The notes beneath the pieces were generated by a model, which saw nothing but the letters and a program-made list of their open reading frames with translations, made no database searches and was not told where the DNA came from. A DNA stretch of 35,794 nucleotides from an uncultured Bacteroidota bacterium (lineage in GTDB: Bacteria > Bacteroidota > Bacteroidia > Chitinophagales > Chitinophagaceae): the NCBI GenBank assembly GCA_903835005.1, contig CAILLK010000090.1, forward strand, positions 1 to 35,794. The letters run 5' to 3'. A program made the position numbers and the translations under genes. Positions 1-9,143 of this stretch are shown here, piece by piece; position 1 is the stretch's first letter; the number at the start of each line of letters is the position of its first letter.

Positions 1-8
1 AAGTAACC

Positions 9-524
9 ATGCACGCCGATAATTATGTAAAAGGCTATTTAGGAGAGGGTGCTGATGAGATTCAAATGAATATAGCAGATAACATTGCCCGTGTAGAAAA
101 AAATCTCGAAAACAATACCAAACTGGAAGACCCGGCCCTCCCTTCCGATCCCGAACCACCCGCAACAGATCAGGTTCAAACCGTAGCCCCGCAACCAATC
201 GAACCAACCCCTACCGGGCCAGACACTCAAATCGGGTTTCCTGATGAAAATAATACCCTCCCCTCTGTCCCTTTAAGCTCTTCAATGAACGAGGTTCTGA
301 GTGAGGCAAATACGATTTCCGGACATCCATGCGATAACAATGGGATAACCCCTCCACCCGCCAAAAACAGCGATAATCAATTGAAAAACAATGAAATAAG
401 CCAGCCAGCAGCAGCCACTCCATATCCCATCACCAATTTTTCAAACAATGGGATAACCACCCCTCAATGGCAAAACCGGAGTTTCATTGATCTCCCGGCA
501 AATGAGGTTCTCGGAAAAGGATAG
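9..524 (+). CDS. Pro/Asn-rich protein of unknown function, possibly 5'-truncated
   Basis: I do not recognise this gene. The reading frame stays open back to the first base of the window, so the ATG at 9 may be internal and the protein may begin upstream. The first ~45 residues look like a short helical segment (NIADNIARVEKNLENN). The rest is low-complexity and rich in Pro, Asn, Thr and Ser, which suggests a disordered tail. Two motifs recur inside it: NNGIT (the DNA word aacaatgggataacc occurs near 336 and 445) and NEVL (SMNEVLSEA, then ANEVLGKG at the C-terminus). It has no signal peptide, membrane segment or recognisable domain. It could be the tail of a larger protein or a degenerate gene. 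Coding status is fairly likely because the frame is long and open and codon use looks normal. Confidence 0.5.
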   Translation: MHADNYVKGYLGEGADEIQMNIADNIARVEKNLENNTKLEDPALPSDPEPPATDQVQTVAPQPIEPTPTGPDTQIGFPDENNTLPSVPLSSSMNEVLSEANTISGHPCDNNGITPPPAKNSDNQLKNNEISQPAAATPYPITNFSNNGITTPQWQNRSFIDLPANEVLGKG

Positions 525-776
525 CAGCCGGTTATCTCCCAATAATGCTATTCATAGAAGCAATTATTACCAAATGCCAAACACACATTAGAAACCGGCA
601 TTACCGGAATTTGCGGTCTTAAAAAGGATGTTTGCATATTGCGGCTTAGCGCCTCCGCCTGAGGTTTTTCTAAGAAGTTTTATTTTGTCCTATTGGTATA
701 ACTGCTTATTTCGGTTGGCCGTTTTGCACCGCCACCCGCAGCGGCGGGGGAGTATTTTCATTTTGCCACATCCCCC
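525..776. other. Intergenic stretch between convergent genes, no gene seen
   Basis: I see no convincing reading frame here. The plus-strand frame from 628 to 1134 runs through the terminator and into the antisense of the large gene, so I do not call it. Two weak plus-strand hairpins could end transcription of the first gene: CCTC/GAGG around 652-664 followed by TTTTT, and CCGCC/GGCGG around 733-749. Neither is strong. Confidence 0.4.
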
Positions 777-813
777 AAAAAAAATGTCCCGCAACAATAA
801 CGTTGCAGGACAT
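777..813 (-). terminator. Rho-independent terminator of the giant secreted-protein gene
   Basis: Read on the minus strand, ATGTCCTGCAAC and GTTGCGGGACAT form a 12-bp stem with one mismatch around a 6-nt loop, followed at once by eight T. It lies 23 nt past the stop codon of the minus-strand gene that ends at 837. Confidence 0.9.
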
Positions 814-836
814 TATAATACGAGAATACTGTTTGG

Positions 837-3800
837 TTACTGCGCTATCACAAAATGGATCACACTGCTTACAGTGCCGGAGCGGAGGTTCAGCAGATAC
901 ATGCCATTGGCAAGATTGCCGCTGAGCTGTATATGCTCGTTGATCATGCCATTGTTAACAGGTATTTTGCTGCTGTACACCACCTGGCCCAGCATATCTG
1001 TTACCTCTGCAGTGGCATCTTCATTGATGTTATCTCCCAGTTTGCCCTTCAGGCTGAATACCCCGGTATTCGGGTTAGGCACCAACCGGATGTCAGCAGC
1101 AGCAGTCTTCACCACCGGCACCGCGTCAAAGTAGAGGTGTATCACTATAAGCTGGCTGGTGGTTACACCGCCGCAAAGCCCTTCGCTGGTTACCTGGCAC
1201 ACTATTGAGTCCATGTCAAAATAAACAGGGTAAATAAGGGTATCGCTTGTGGCGCCATAAATCGGATTGTTATTGATCAGCCACTGATAGGTAGGATTGA
1301 TGCCGCCGCCACTTGCAATGGTCGCTACTACAGTATCCTGCGTGCCTACCGTTACAGTAGTATTTGGGAATGCTGCAAGAGTTACTACAGGCACCTGTAT
1401 TGGCTCAACGGTAATTGTAGCCGTACCCGACATAGTATCATGACAGGTGGTAGCAGTATTTACCGCTGTTACTGTGTAGGTGCCGGCGGTGGTCAGTAAT
1501 CCGAAATCTAGGGGTGCATTATCACCTGCCCAAGGGCTGCCTATTAATCCCGATGTGCCGTAGAGCTTATAACTGATACCCGAATCCGAATTGCTGAGCC
1601 CAATATGCAGTCCGGTATCCAGGGTGCAATAGGTGCCTCCGCCGGTTACAGCATACTGGTTAGGCAGCAGGTTGATGGAAATTAATTTGGTACCATTCAT
1701 GGTATCTACACAGTAGTATGGGGCCACTGTACTTAATGCCCATATACGGTAGTAGCCGGGAAGGGTGTAACGGTTGAAATTAATGGTATCACCACCCAGG
1801 CCTACTCTTGGTCCGCCTATATTAAGGCCGCCTAATACTGCCTGGTAATTGACTCCTGCCTGCGAACTATCCAGACCAAGGAATACGCCGCTGTCGCCGG
1901 CGCAATAAGAACCACCACCGGTAATATTAAATTTCAAAGGCAATGGTATTTCATTAATTGTAGCGCTGCCGGTCATATGGCTGATACATTCTGTATATAC
2001 ATCCCTTGCTATAACCGTATAAGTGCCGCTGGTGCTGTATGTACCAAATAAAAGCGGATTACCGGTTCCGGTGAGTGAATCAAACAAAGTACTGGTTCCC
2101 TTATAAAGATAGTACTTGGCAGATAAACTCGATCCGGAAAGCGTATCATAGAATGCCGAACCCGCACAGCCTGTTCCGCCGCCAGATACATTATACACTG
2201 CCGGCAGGCTGTTGATGCCTATGGTCAGTGTGTTGGCCATATTGCTGATACAGCCTGTAGCCGTATCGGTAGCCACTACACTGTAGGTGCCTATGGTGGT
2301 AAACGTTCCGTAACCGATACCGAAACCGGTACCGTATGCCACGCCTGCAGGCAGGCCGCCGTTAAACAGATTATACCTTATGCCCACATTCGATGCATCG
2401 AGGTATATAGGGCGGCCGGTATCGCCAACGCAGTAATTCCCTCCGCCGGCAATGGTATATATAGCTGGCAGCGGATGCCGTATCAGCAGTGCAAAACTAT
2501 CCATGTGGTTCACACAGCCGGTAGTGGTATTGGTTGCTATAACCGTATACTTTCCGCCCAGCGACTGGTAGCCGAAATTGAGTGCACCACCCGTACCGCC
2601 GGTCGATTCTATCGGAGCGGAAATAGTGTCGCGGTAAAGCACATAATTAACGCCTGGCTGGGAACCCGATAACAGTACCTGCGATCCCGGTGCCCCGGCG
2701 CAGAAGATGCCGTTTCCGGAAACCGTATCTACAGTAGGCAAAGGATATATGGTTATGGTCTTAAAACCATACATGGTATCCGTACATCCGGTAGTTGTGT
2801 TAATGGCTACTACCGTATAATTGCCCGGCGTAGTATAGGTGCCGAAGCTAAACGATCCGCCTGAGGTGCCGCCCAGATGTGTGGCCACGGTTGTGGTACT
2901 GTCGCGGAACAAATGGTAACTGATGCCCGATTGTGAACCCGACAAACCTACAGGGAACGATGCGCCCGGGAAGCAATGTGCCCCGCCACCCGTTACCGTA
3001 TCTATAGCCGGTAATGCATTAACTGTTACAGTAGCGCTGCCTGCCATATTTACTGTGCAGGTAAAGGCGCTGCTTCCAATAACTGTATAAGTACCCATAC
3101 CCGTCTGCAGCCCGAAATCAAGTGGCGACCCGCTGGTGCTTGATGTTACTGAATTGATGGTTGATCCGCCAAAAATAAGATTATAAGTAACTCCTGCTTC
3201 CTGATTGCTCAGTACCACATCCACACCCGCTGATCCGGAACAGATGGCGCCTGCACCGGATACGGTGTATACCGATGGCAGATAATGAATGCGTATTACT
3301 GCGCTGTCACTCATATTAGCACTGCATAGGGTAGTGGTGTCTGTTGCAGATACGGTATAAACTCCGGTATCGGTAAATGACCCGAAATTAAGTCCGAATC
3401 CGGTACCCGCCATAGGCAGGCCAAGTGGTGAACCATTGTAGAATAACTGGTAGCTTTTGCCCAGGTCTGACCCGCCCAGTGTGATCAGTACAGGTATAGT
3501 ATCATACACACAATAATCATGAATTATGGACTCCTGTACCGGATATGCGTAAGGCAGCGGATTCACAACAACAACGGCAGAATCGAGCATGGTATCTACA
3601 CAGCCATAGTCTGATGTTGCCTGTACAGTATACAATCCGCCGCCGGTCTGGGCACCGAATGATAATGTATCGTGCTGGGTAATCGGAATGGTTACAGGTC
3701 CTATTGGTCCGATCGCTGCAGTACCATCCAGCAGCAATTGGTATATTGTGCCGGAATCTGAGCCCGATAGCGCTACATTAACACCTGCTCCTCCCGAACA

Positions 3801-6800
3801 AAAGGCGCCGCCGCCAAATACAACATACTTGTTCGGAAGCGGATTGATCCATACCGAATCATGAGTGCTCATGGTGTCTATGCAGCCATTATAGATATCT
3901 ACAGCCACTACGGTATAAATGCCGGCAGCTGTGTAGGAATTAGGGAAGCTTAACGCTCCGCCCGGTCCGGGTATAATAGAATCTATCAAAGTGCCGTTCC
4001 AGTACAGGTAATAATTATCTGAGTCCATACTGCTGTTCGATAGCCCGATATTCACTCCCGTTCCGCCTATGCAGTATCCGCCGCCAAGGGTCATGGTCTC
4101 ATCTGCAGGTAAGCCTATATCATAAATATGAACGGTATCGGTCATGTTCGTTACACAGCCGGTATGTTTATTGGTGGCAGTTATGTAAAAAGTGCCGGTA
4201 TAATGCATCAACCCGAAATCCAGCGAACTTCCTGTGCCTGGTAATGCCGAGCCAAGTGCAAGGCCCGATGTGTCGAGCTGGTAGCTTATCCCGGTATCCG
4301 ATGAGGATAGTATCACATGCAGCCCGGTATCGCTGCTGCAGAATACACTGTCAGAAGGATGAACAAACGGATAAGACTGAGGCAGCGGGTTGATCACAAT
4401 CTTTACACTGTCAATGCCTCCCCAGCACCCATATACATCATCATGCGTCCGGAAGAAATAAGTGCCCGTTGTATCCACAACCTGGGGAGACGATAATAAT
4501 GTTGAGGTTCCGCTGTCGGAATTACCTTCAAAATAAATGGTACCCGTTCCGCCTAGGGCGAAGATGGTAGTGGTGTCGCAATACGTGCCCGATGTACCGG
4601 CTGTAGGGTGCAGCGGTAGGCTATGCTCTGTAACACTATAAGTATAAGTGGCCGAGCAGGCTATACCGGGGCCATTGGTTACGGTTAACGTATAAACGCC
4701 TGTAGCGGCGGCAGTTACACTGCTCACCCGCGCTGTGTCGGTTGTTGATCCCGATAATGCCACAGGGCCAGACCATGAATAGGTAGCCACATTGAGTGGA
4801 ACACGGCCTACCAGCATCAGCGAATCTCCGTAGCACAGGTCAGGCCCGTTGCTGGTTATGGGTGGTATGGTTGGTGTTATACCCAGTGTTGGCGCCGGGT
4901 TCACGTTTATTGTTGTAGTGGCCGTAGCGGTAAAGCCATCGCCATCAGTTAGGGTCAGGGTATAAACCGTAGTAACGGTAGGGGTAGCTACAACAGTATG
5001 TCCTACAGTAGTAGAAAGTCCTGCCGCTGGCGCCCAGGTAAAAAAGAGGGGCAGGTCGCCATGTGTGGCCACTGTATCCAGCGTAACAGATGATAAGGGA
5101 AGTGACAGGCATAAAACGGTATCGGTCAGGTTAATGGAAACTGTTGGCCTGGTAGAATCAATCCCCGAAAAGTCATTGGGTGGCGATGACCGGGTTACCG
5201 GTGTAGCGCCTGTGGTAAGTGTATACGTAAACGGATTACCAAGGTCATATCTTACCCAGGGAGTCAACCCTCCTGTATATTGGCCCATATCCAGCTTCGA
5301 ACTATTCCCGTTTACATCTCCTGGCACATAGGTAGTAGTAACAGAATACTGAGGAGCAGTAAATGTTCCGCTGAGGTCCAGTGTCCAGAAGCGTTTCAGG
5401 AAATTAACTGTGTTGGCGTTGTTGGGTTGTTTATGGTGGGTAACGGTTACGCCCGTAAAACTGGCGGTACCATAGCTGCCGGTGCCGCTGAAGTTTATGG
5501 TAAATGGCGTATAATTCAGACTGTCGCCGATAGGAAATAAAAAGGCGCCATCGGCAGTCACCTGCTTCCTCACTTCACCAGCTCCGGCTACATCCACAAT
5601 CATATTTGTATTGGAGAAGGTGCCGGGGGCAACTGCAGGAGCTACCGGGCCCAGCAGCAAGGTATCGTTATTCAGGTAGAAATTACCTGTAGTCAGCGTC
5701 AGCTGGCCGTTTACAGTTTCACCGGTATTCAGCTGCAGGTGATTGCTGTTGTTCAGGGTCAGTCCGTTAAATACAGTGGCGCCTGTTATCTGCGATTCAG
5801 CAGGTGCGGTGCCGGGCACAAACAGCACCGTGCCGCTGCGCGCCGTAAATGCGCCGGTTCCGGGCTGGTTGATCCACGCATTGGTGGTAATATTATAGTT
5901 GGAGGTAGATGCGTCTAATACAGGGATACCACTTACGGCATCGCCAAGGCTGTCTATCTGCACGGTCTGTACCACCGGGGCAGAGTTCAGCGTTATAGAA
6001 GTGCCGTTTTTATGAATGTTGTACAGCCCTATGGTGCCCGATGAGGTGGGTATTATTTCATTCCCGGTTGTTACTACAGCCAGGTTTGGCCCAAGGTTGA
6101 TATATTGAACAGCTACCGGAAAAACATAAGTGGGAGAAGCTGCCAGAGACCCGGAATCCAGCTTCAGCCATGAGTTGCCATCCATACGCAGCCCTGAGCC
6201 ATTACTGAAGGTTCCCCTTTCCAGCATTAAGGTGCCATTGGTTTCAAAATCAATCGAATCAGAAAGGGTAACACCCGCTTTGTTGTTGATGGTTACTGTA
6301 CCATAATTGGTAGCCAGGTAGGGCACAACCGCAGGGCCGGTAATGGTGTCGGGCATCGTAAACCCGGTAACCTGCGGCGCTGTTCCGTTAAAGATATAAT
6401 TCGCTTTATGGCTGTACCAGATTGAATCTCCGGCGGCCCGCATCTGGATCGATGAATCCATACCGCCCGGATTTGAAGTTAAGATTAATGCACTGTCGGC
6501 AATATAAAAAGCAGTGTTAACTCCACCAATAATATTATAATTAGTGCACCATAGAGTACCGCAAAGAGAGTCATTTACATTTGGGTTAATAGGCAATGGC
6601 AAATTATATAATGGCACTCTTCTTACACTTCTAAGATCAATAGTTATAGAAGTTTGTTTACTTACGGCGATACTTGGCCAGAGAATATTCTTGGCCGATG
6701 CATAAGAACCTGTAACATCACCCGTATCACAGAAATGGATATGGAAATATTTCGTGCTGACTGTTGGTAAAAAATAGGAGGAATCATTTACGCTGAAATG

Positions 6801-7184
6801 GCCATAGATATGAAAATACAAACTATCTCCGATAACCGCTGTGGAAACATGCGCTGAATCAGTCATAGTGAAACTACCACCTACCCAGATGTGGGCTGGG
6901 TTCGGCTGGTCTTTATTAATATGGCTGCCCATTTCTACAATGAGGCTCCCCGCAATGCTGAATACTTCGCCTGCACCAATATGGGCCGGCGTACTGTTCA
7001 CATGCCAGTTATCTCCTGGATTGTTAAATGTCAGAGGGTGGGTTGTTGAAGCGGCAGGGAAGGTAGTACTCCAGTTGTTCAATACTGTCATATCAGTACT
7101 GAGATTTCCATTGAAATACCAGGTAGCGCCATAACCGGATAAACTGAATAAACAGGCAATGACGAAAAAATAGATCTTCTTCAT
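837..7184 (-). CDS. Giant secreted repeat protein with T9SS type A sorting domain (2,115 aa)
   Basis: Probably a cell-surface or exported structural or adhesive protein. It starts with a signal peptide (MKKIYFFVIACLFSLSGYG). Residues ~20-690 are a beta-rich region with Asn/Thr/Gly ladders and repeated 'TVTINNKAG', 'LTLNNSNHLQL' type strands, consistent with a beta-helix. Residues ~690-855 hold two Ig/PKD-like units. Residues ~855-1928 contain about twelve ~89-residue repeats, most starting Y/F-x-V-x-GGG-x-YC and ending TGC-x-x-x-M-x-x-SATVTIN-x-LP. An Ig-like unit with PTYQWLINNNPIYGAT follows. The last ~85 residues are a type A sorting domain: VPNPNTGVF, then TDMLGQVVY, then LANGMYLLNLRSG. 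No enzyme domain is visible, so the ligand is unknown. The ATG at 7184 gives the signal peptide directly. Transcription ends at the terminator just downstream. Confidence 0.93.
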   Translation of the reverse strand: MKKIYFFVIACLFSLSGYGATWYFNGNLSTDMTVLNNWSTTFPAASTTHPLTFNNPGDNWHVNSTPAHIGAGEVFSIAGSLIVEMGSHINKDQPNPAHIWVGGSFTMTDSAHVSTAVIGDSLYFHIYGHFSVNDSSYFLPTVSTKYFHIHFCDTGDVTGSYASAKNILWPSIAVSKQTSITIDLRSVRRVPLYNLPLPINPNVNDSLCGTLWCTNYNIIGGVNTAFYIADSALILTSNPGGMDSSIQMRAAGDSIWYSHKANYIFNGTAPQVTGFTMPDTITGPAVVPYLATNYGTVTINNKAGVTLSDSIDFETNGTLMLERGTFSNGSGLRMDGNSWLKLDSGSLAASPTYVFPVAVQYINLGPNLAVVTTGNEIIPTSSGTIGLYNIHKNGTSITLNSAPVVQTVQIDSLGDAVSGIPVLDASTSNYNITTNAWINQPGTGAFTARSGTVLFVPGTAPAESQITGATVFNGLTLNNSNHLQLNTGETVNGQLTLTTGNFYLNNDTLLLGPVAPAVAPGTFSNTNMIVDVAGAGEVRKQVTADGAFLFPIGDSLNYTPFTINFSGTGSYGTASFTGVTVTHHKQPNNANTVNFLKRFWTLDLSGTFTAPQYSVTTTYVPGDVNGNSSKLDMGQYTGGLTPWVRYDLGNPFTYTLTTGATPVTRSSPPNDFSGIDSTRPTVSINLTDTVLCLSLPLSSVTLDTVATHGDLPLFFTWAPAAGLSTTVGHTVVATPTVTTVYTLTLTDGDGFTATATTTINVNPAPTLGITPTIPPITSNGPDLCYGDSLMLVGRVPLNVATYSWSGPVALSGSTTDTARVSSVTAAATGVYTLTVTNGPGIACSATYTYSVTEHSLPLHPTAGTSGTYCDTTTIFALGGTGTIYFEGNSDSGTSTLLSSPQVVDTTGTYFFRTHDDVYGCWGGIDSVKIVINPLPQSYPFVHPSDSVFCSSDTGLHVILSSSDTGISYQLDTSGLALGSALPGTGSSLDFGLMHYTGTFYITATNKHTGCVTNMTDTVHIYDIGLPADETMTLGGGYCIGGTGVNIGLSNSSMDSDNYYLYWNGTLIDSIIPGPGGALSFPNSYTAAGIYTVVAVDIYNGCIDTMSTHDSVWINPLPNKYVVFGGGAFCSGGAGVNVALSGSDSGTIYQLLLDGTAAIGPIGPVTIPITQHDTLSFGAQTGGGLYTVQATSDYGCVDTMLDSAVVVVNPLPYAYPVQESIIHDYCVYDTIPVLITLGGSDLGKSYQLFYNGSPLGLPMAGTGFGLNFGSFTDTGVYTVSATDTTTLCSANMSDSAVIRIHYLPSVYTVSGAGAICSGSAGVDVVLSNQEAGVTYNLIFGGSTINSVTSSTSGSPLDFGLQTGMGTYTVIGSSAFTCTVNMAGSATVTVNALPAIDTVTGGGAHCFPGASFPVGLSGSQSGISYHLFRDSTTTVATHLGGTSGGSFSFGTYTTPGNYTVVAINTTTGCTDTMYGFKTITIYPLPTVDTVSGNGIFCAGAPGSQVLLSGSQPGVNYVLYRDTISAPIESTGGTGGALNFGYQSLGGKYTVIATNTTTGCVNHMDSFALLIRHPLPAIYTIAGGGNYCVGDTGRPIYLDASNVGIRYNLFNGGLPAGVAYGTGFGIGYGTFTTIGTYSVVATDTATGCISNMANTLTIGINSLPAVYNVSGGGTGCAGSAFYDTLSGSSLSAKYYLYKGTSTLFDSLTGTGNPLLFGTYSTSGTYTVIARDVYTECISHMTGSATINEIPLPLKFNITGGGSYCAGDSGVFLGLDSSQAGVNYQAVLGGLNIGGPRVGLGGDTINFNRYTLPGYYRIWALSTVAPYYCVDTMNGTKLISINLLPNQYAVTGGGTYCTLDTGLHIGLSNSDSGISYKLYGTSGLIGSPWAGDNAPLDFGLLTTAGTYTVTAVNTATTCHDTMSGTATITVEPIQVPVVTLAAFPNTTVTVGTQDTVVATIASGGGINPTYQWLINNNPIYGATSDTLIYPVYFDMDSIVCQVTSEGLCGGVTTSQLIVIHLYFDAVPVVKTAAADIRLVPNPNTGVFSLKGKLGDNINEDATAEVTDMLGQVVYSSKIPVNNGMINEHIQLSGNLANGMYLLNLRSGTVSSVIHFVIAQ
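1397..4620 (-). repeat. About twelve degenerate ~267-bp coding repeats (~89 aa each)
   Basis: Each unit encodes a GGG-x-YC opening, a 'G-x-x-Y-x-L' strand in the first third, 'L-x-FG...GTYTV-x-A' in the second, and a TGC...M closing strand with the linker LP. Almost every unit has one Cys in the opening strand and one in the closing strand, which suits one disulfide per unit in an Ig-like fold. The DNA copies have diverged well beyond easy recombination. Confidence 0.8.
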
Positions 7185-7260
7185 AAAATAAATTTTAAAA
7201 AAAAATTAATAGTGTTTAATAAGTAAAGCACATTTCTTCCTGTTTAAAAACAGAAAAAGC

Positions 7261-7281
7261 ATGCCTTTTGCTCAAAGGCAT
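7261..7281 (-). promoter_or_regulatory. Leader hairpin upstream of the giant secreted-protein gene
   Basis: ATGCCTTT and AAAGGCAT form a perfect 8-bp inverted repeat with a 5-nt loop, 77 bp before the start codon at 7184. On the minus strand it is followed by GCTTTTTCTGTTTTT, which itself partly pairs with AAACAG. This is terminator-like, yet no minus-strand gene lies upstream to be terminated, so it may be a conditional terminator in the leader. That role is inference. Confidence 0.45.
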
Positions 7282-7342
7282 AACGTAACAATTTAAATCA
7301 GCATCTAAAATACGTGTTTTGTAGCATATAAAAAATAATTCA

Positions 7343-7350
7343 CAAATATA
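7343..7350 (-). promoter_or_regulatory. Candidate Bacteroidota -7 element for the giant secreted-protein gene
   Basis: TATATTTG on the minus strand matches the TAnnTTTG consensus. No good -33 TTG lies at the expected ~20-nt spacing. If used, transcription would begin near 7337 and the leader would be ~150 nt and include the hairpin at 7261-7281. Confidence 0.35.
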
Positions 7351-7604
7351 TAAAAATAAAACAAGTAATATTGTTCACGTGCCTGGAAAGAAGTATACGG
7401 GTTTTAGTTCCATGGACTACTAAATGGAATCAATTTTTAATTTAGTAATTATTAATAAATGCTCCTGATTATACATGTTGCAGGTTATTTTATATTTTTA
7501 GATTTCTTGTTTTAAAAGTTGATCAATCCGGCTATGAATTAGATTGATATTAATTATTTAATTGTATTTTCTGCTGACCGATAGCTCCTGCTGATATACA
7601 AATC

Positions 7605-7612
7605 TATTTTTG
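7605..7612 (+). promoter_or_regulatory. Candidate -7 element for the TolC-like/IMPase operon
   Basis: TATTTTTG fits TAnnTTTG. Transcription would start near 7619, some 70 nt before the preferred ATG at 7692. No clear -33 TTG is present at the usual distance. Confidence 0.4.
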
Positions 7613-7691
7613 CGCGGCCAAAGTTGCATCCCTTCAGTTGCGTTTATACCAATTATTCCCGATTACAATCTTCTTTCCTTACTTTTGTCGT

Positions 7692-9140
7692 ATGCGCATA
7701 TATTGTGTACTGCTGGTCCTATATATATCTTTTGGCATTGCTGCCCGGGCGCAGCCTGCCGTTAATGCCGATAATGTATGGACATTGCAGCAGTGTGTGC
7801 AGTATGCTATAGATCACAATATTTCTATCAGGCAGGATTCCCTTACCTCCCGGCTGGCCAGGTATACCCTTTACCAGAGCCAGATGTCGCAGCTGCCCGT
7901 TATAAGCGCCAGTGGCAATTATGGCCGTAGTTTTGGCCGATCGGTCAATCCTACCACCAACCAGTTTATAGATGCCAGCTACAATTTTCTTTCCCCTTCG
8001 CTCAATGGTAATTTACTGTTGTTTGGCTGGGGCCAGGTGCGCAACACCATAGCCCGCAACCGGTATTCGCTGCTGGCTTCCCTGGCCGATCTCGACCAGC
8101 TCAAAGACGATATTTCGCTCAATGTGGCCAATGGCTTCCTCACGGCCTTGCTGGCGGAAGAGCAGATCACGGTTAGCAAAAACCAGGTTAGCCTTTCGCA
8201 GGCCCAGCTGGCCCAGACCCGGGCTTTTGCCGAGGCAGGCAGGCTGCCAGAACTGAATGTGGCCCAGCTGGAGTCGCAACTGGCCACCGACAGCTCGGCT
8301 CTTATTAATGCCATTGTAGGCTACAATTCAGCCATCCTCGACCTTAAATCGCTGCTCAACCTCGATTTTTCAGTGCCCTTTTCTATAAAAATACCAGGTA
8401 TAGAGGTGAGCGAACAGATGAAGGTTTCGGCCATGCAGCCGGAGGAGATATTTAATAAAGCAAGAGCCCATTTCGGCGGTATTAAAAGCAGTGAGCTCAA
8501 AGTGCGGTCGGCGGAGAAAGGGCTGGCAGCGGCTAAAAGTTTTTTGTATCCCCAGTTGTTCCTGGGTTATCAGGTAGGAACCAGCTATGCTTCCAATTAT
8601 CAGTATGTAGCTAGAACATTAGATACAACAGTACCTAACGGAAGTTATGTTATTGATGCAAACAATAACAAAGCATTGGTTTATCAGCCCTACCAGATTC
8701 CTGTTCTTGGTAATACGCCTTTCGGCACCCAGATGAGCGATAACTTCAGGCAAACGGTTGCGCTTACATTGAATATCCCGATTCTCAACGGCTGGCAGAG
8801 CCAATATTCCATAAAGCAAGCCAAAATAAACCTGCAGCAGCAGGAACTTCTGCGATATAATGCCGAGCTTACCCTGAAGCAGAATGTATATAAGGCCCAC
8901 AACAATGCTATGGGCTCCATACAGAAATATTATGCAGCAAAGCGTGCCGATGATGCTGCCAGGCGCGCCCTGGATTTTGCTACTAAAAGATATGAACTGG
9001 GCCTTACCAGCACGGTAGACCTGCTGGTAACACAAAACCAGGCATATGCTGCCGAGGCCAGCCTGATTAGCGCCAAGTATGACCTGATTTTTAAGCTAAA
9101 AGTGATTGATTATTACCTGGGTAAGGAGTTAAAATTATAA
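7692..9140 (+). CDS. TolC-family outer-membrane efflux protein
   Basis: Outer-membrane channel of the TolC/OMF family, the outer part of RND, ABC or MFS export systems. A TTG at 7638 would extend the frame by 18 residues. I prefer the ATG at 7692 because it places a clean signal peptide (MRIYCVLLVLYISFGIAARA) at the N-terminus. The ~482-residue mature-length protein begins with 'WTLQQCVQYAIDHN', the usual OMF opening. It has the family's two long helical hairpins (for example 'SQAQLAQTRAFAEAGRLPELNVAQLESQLA' region and the C-terminal 'AARRALDFATKRYELGLTS' region), separated by strand-rich segments. No inner-membrane pump or periplasmic adaptor lies next to it, so its partner is probably encoded elsewhere. 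The IMPase gene follows after 3 nt and is likely co-transcribed. Confidence 0.92.
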   Translation: MRIYCVLLVLYISFGIAARAQPAVNADNVWTLQQCVQYAIDHNISIRQDSLTSRLARYTLYQSQMSQLPVISASGNYGRSFGRSVNPTTNQFIDASYNFLSPSLNGNLLLFGWGQVRNTIARNRYSLLASLADLDQLKDDISLNVANGFLTALLAEEQITVSKNQVSLSQAQLAQTRAFAEAGRLPELNVAQLESQLATDSSALINAIVGYNSAILDLKSLLNLDFSVPFSIKIPGIEVSEQMKVSAMQPEEIFNKARAHFGGIKSSELKVRSAEKGLAAAKSFLYPQLFLGYQVGTSYASNYQYVARTLDTTVPNGSYVIDANNNKALVYQPYQIPVLGNTPFGTQMSDNFRQTVALTLNIPILNGWQSQYSIKQAKINLQQQELLRYNAELTLKQNVYKAHNNAMGSIQKYYAAKRADDAARRALDFATKRYELGLTSTVDLLVTQNQAYAAEASLISAKYDLIFKLKVIDYYLGKELKL

Positions 9141-9143
9141 GGA

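Noticed and set aside
7638..7691. TTG start that would lengthen the TolC-like protein by 18 residues
   Set aside because: It would place 18 non-signal residues before a good signal peptide; the ATG at 7692 fits better.
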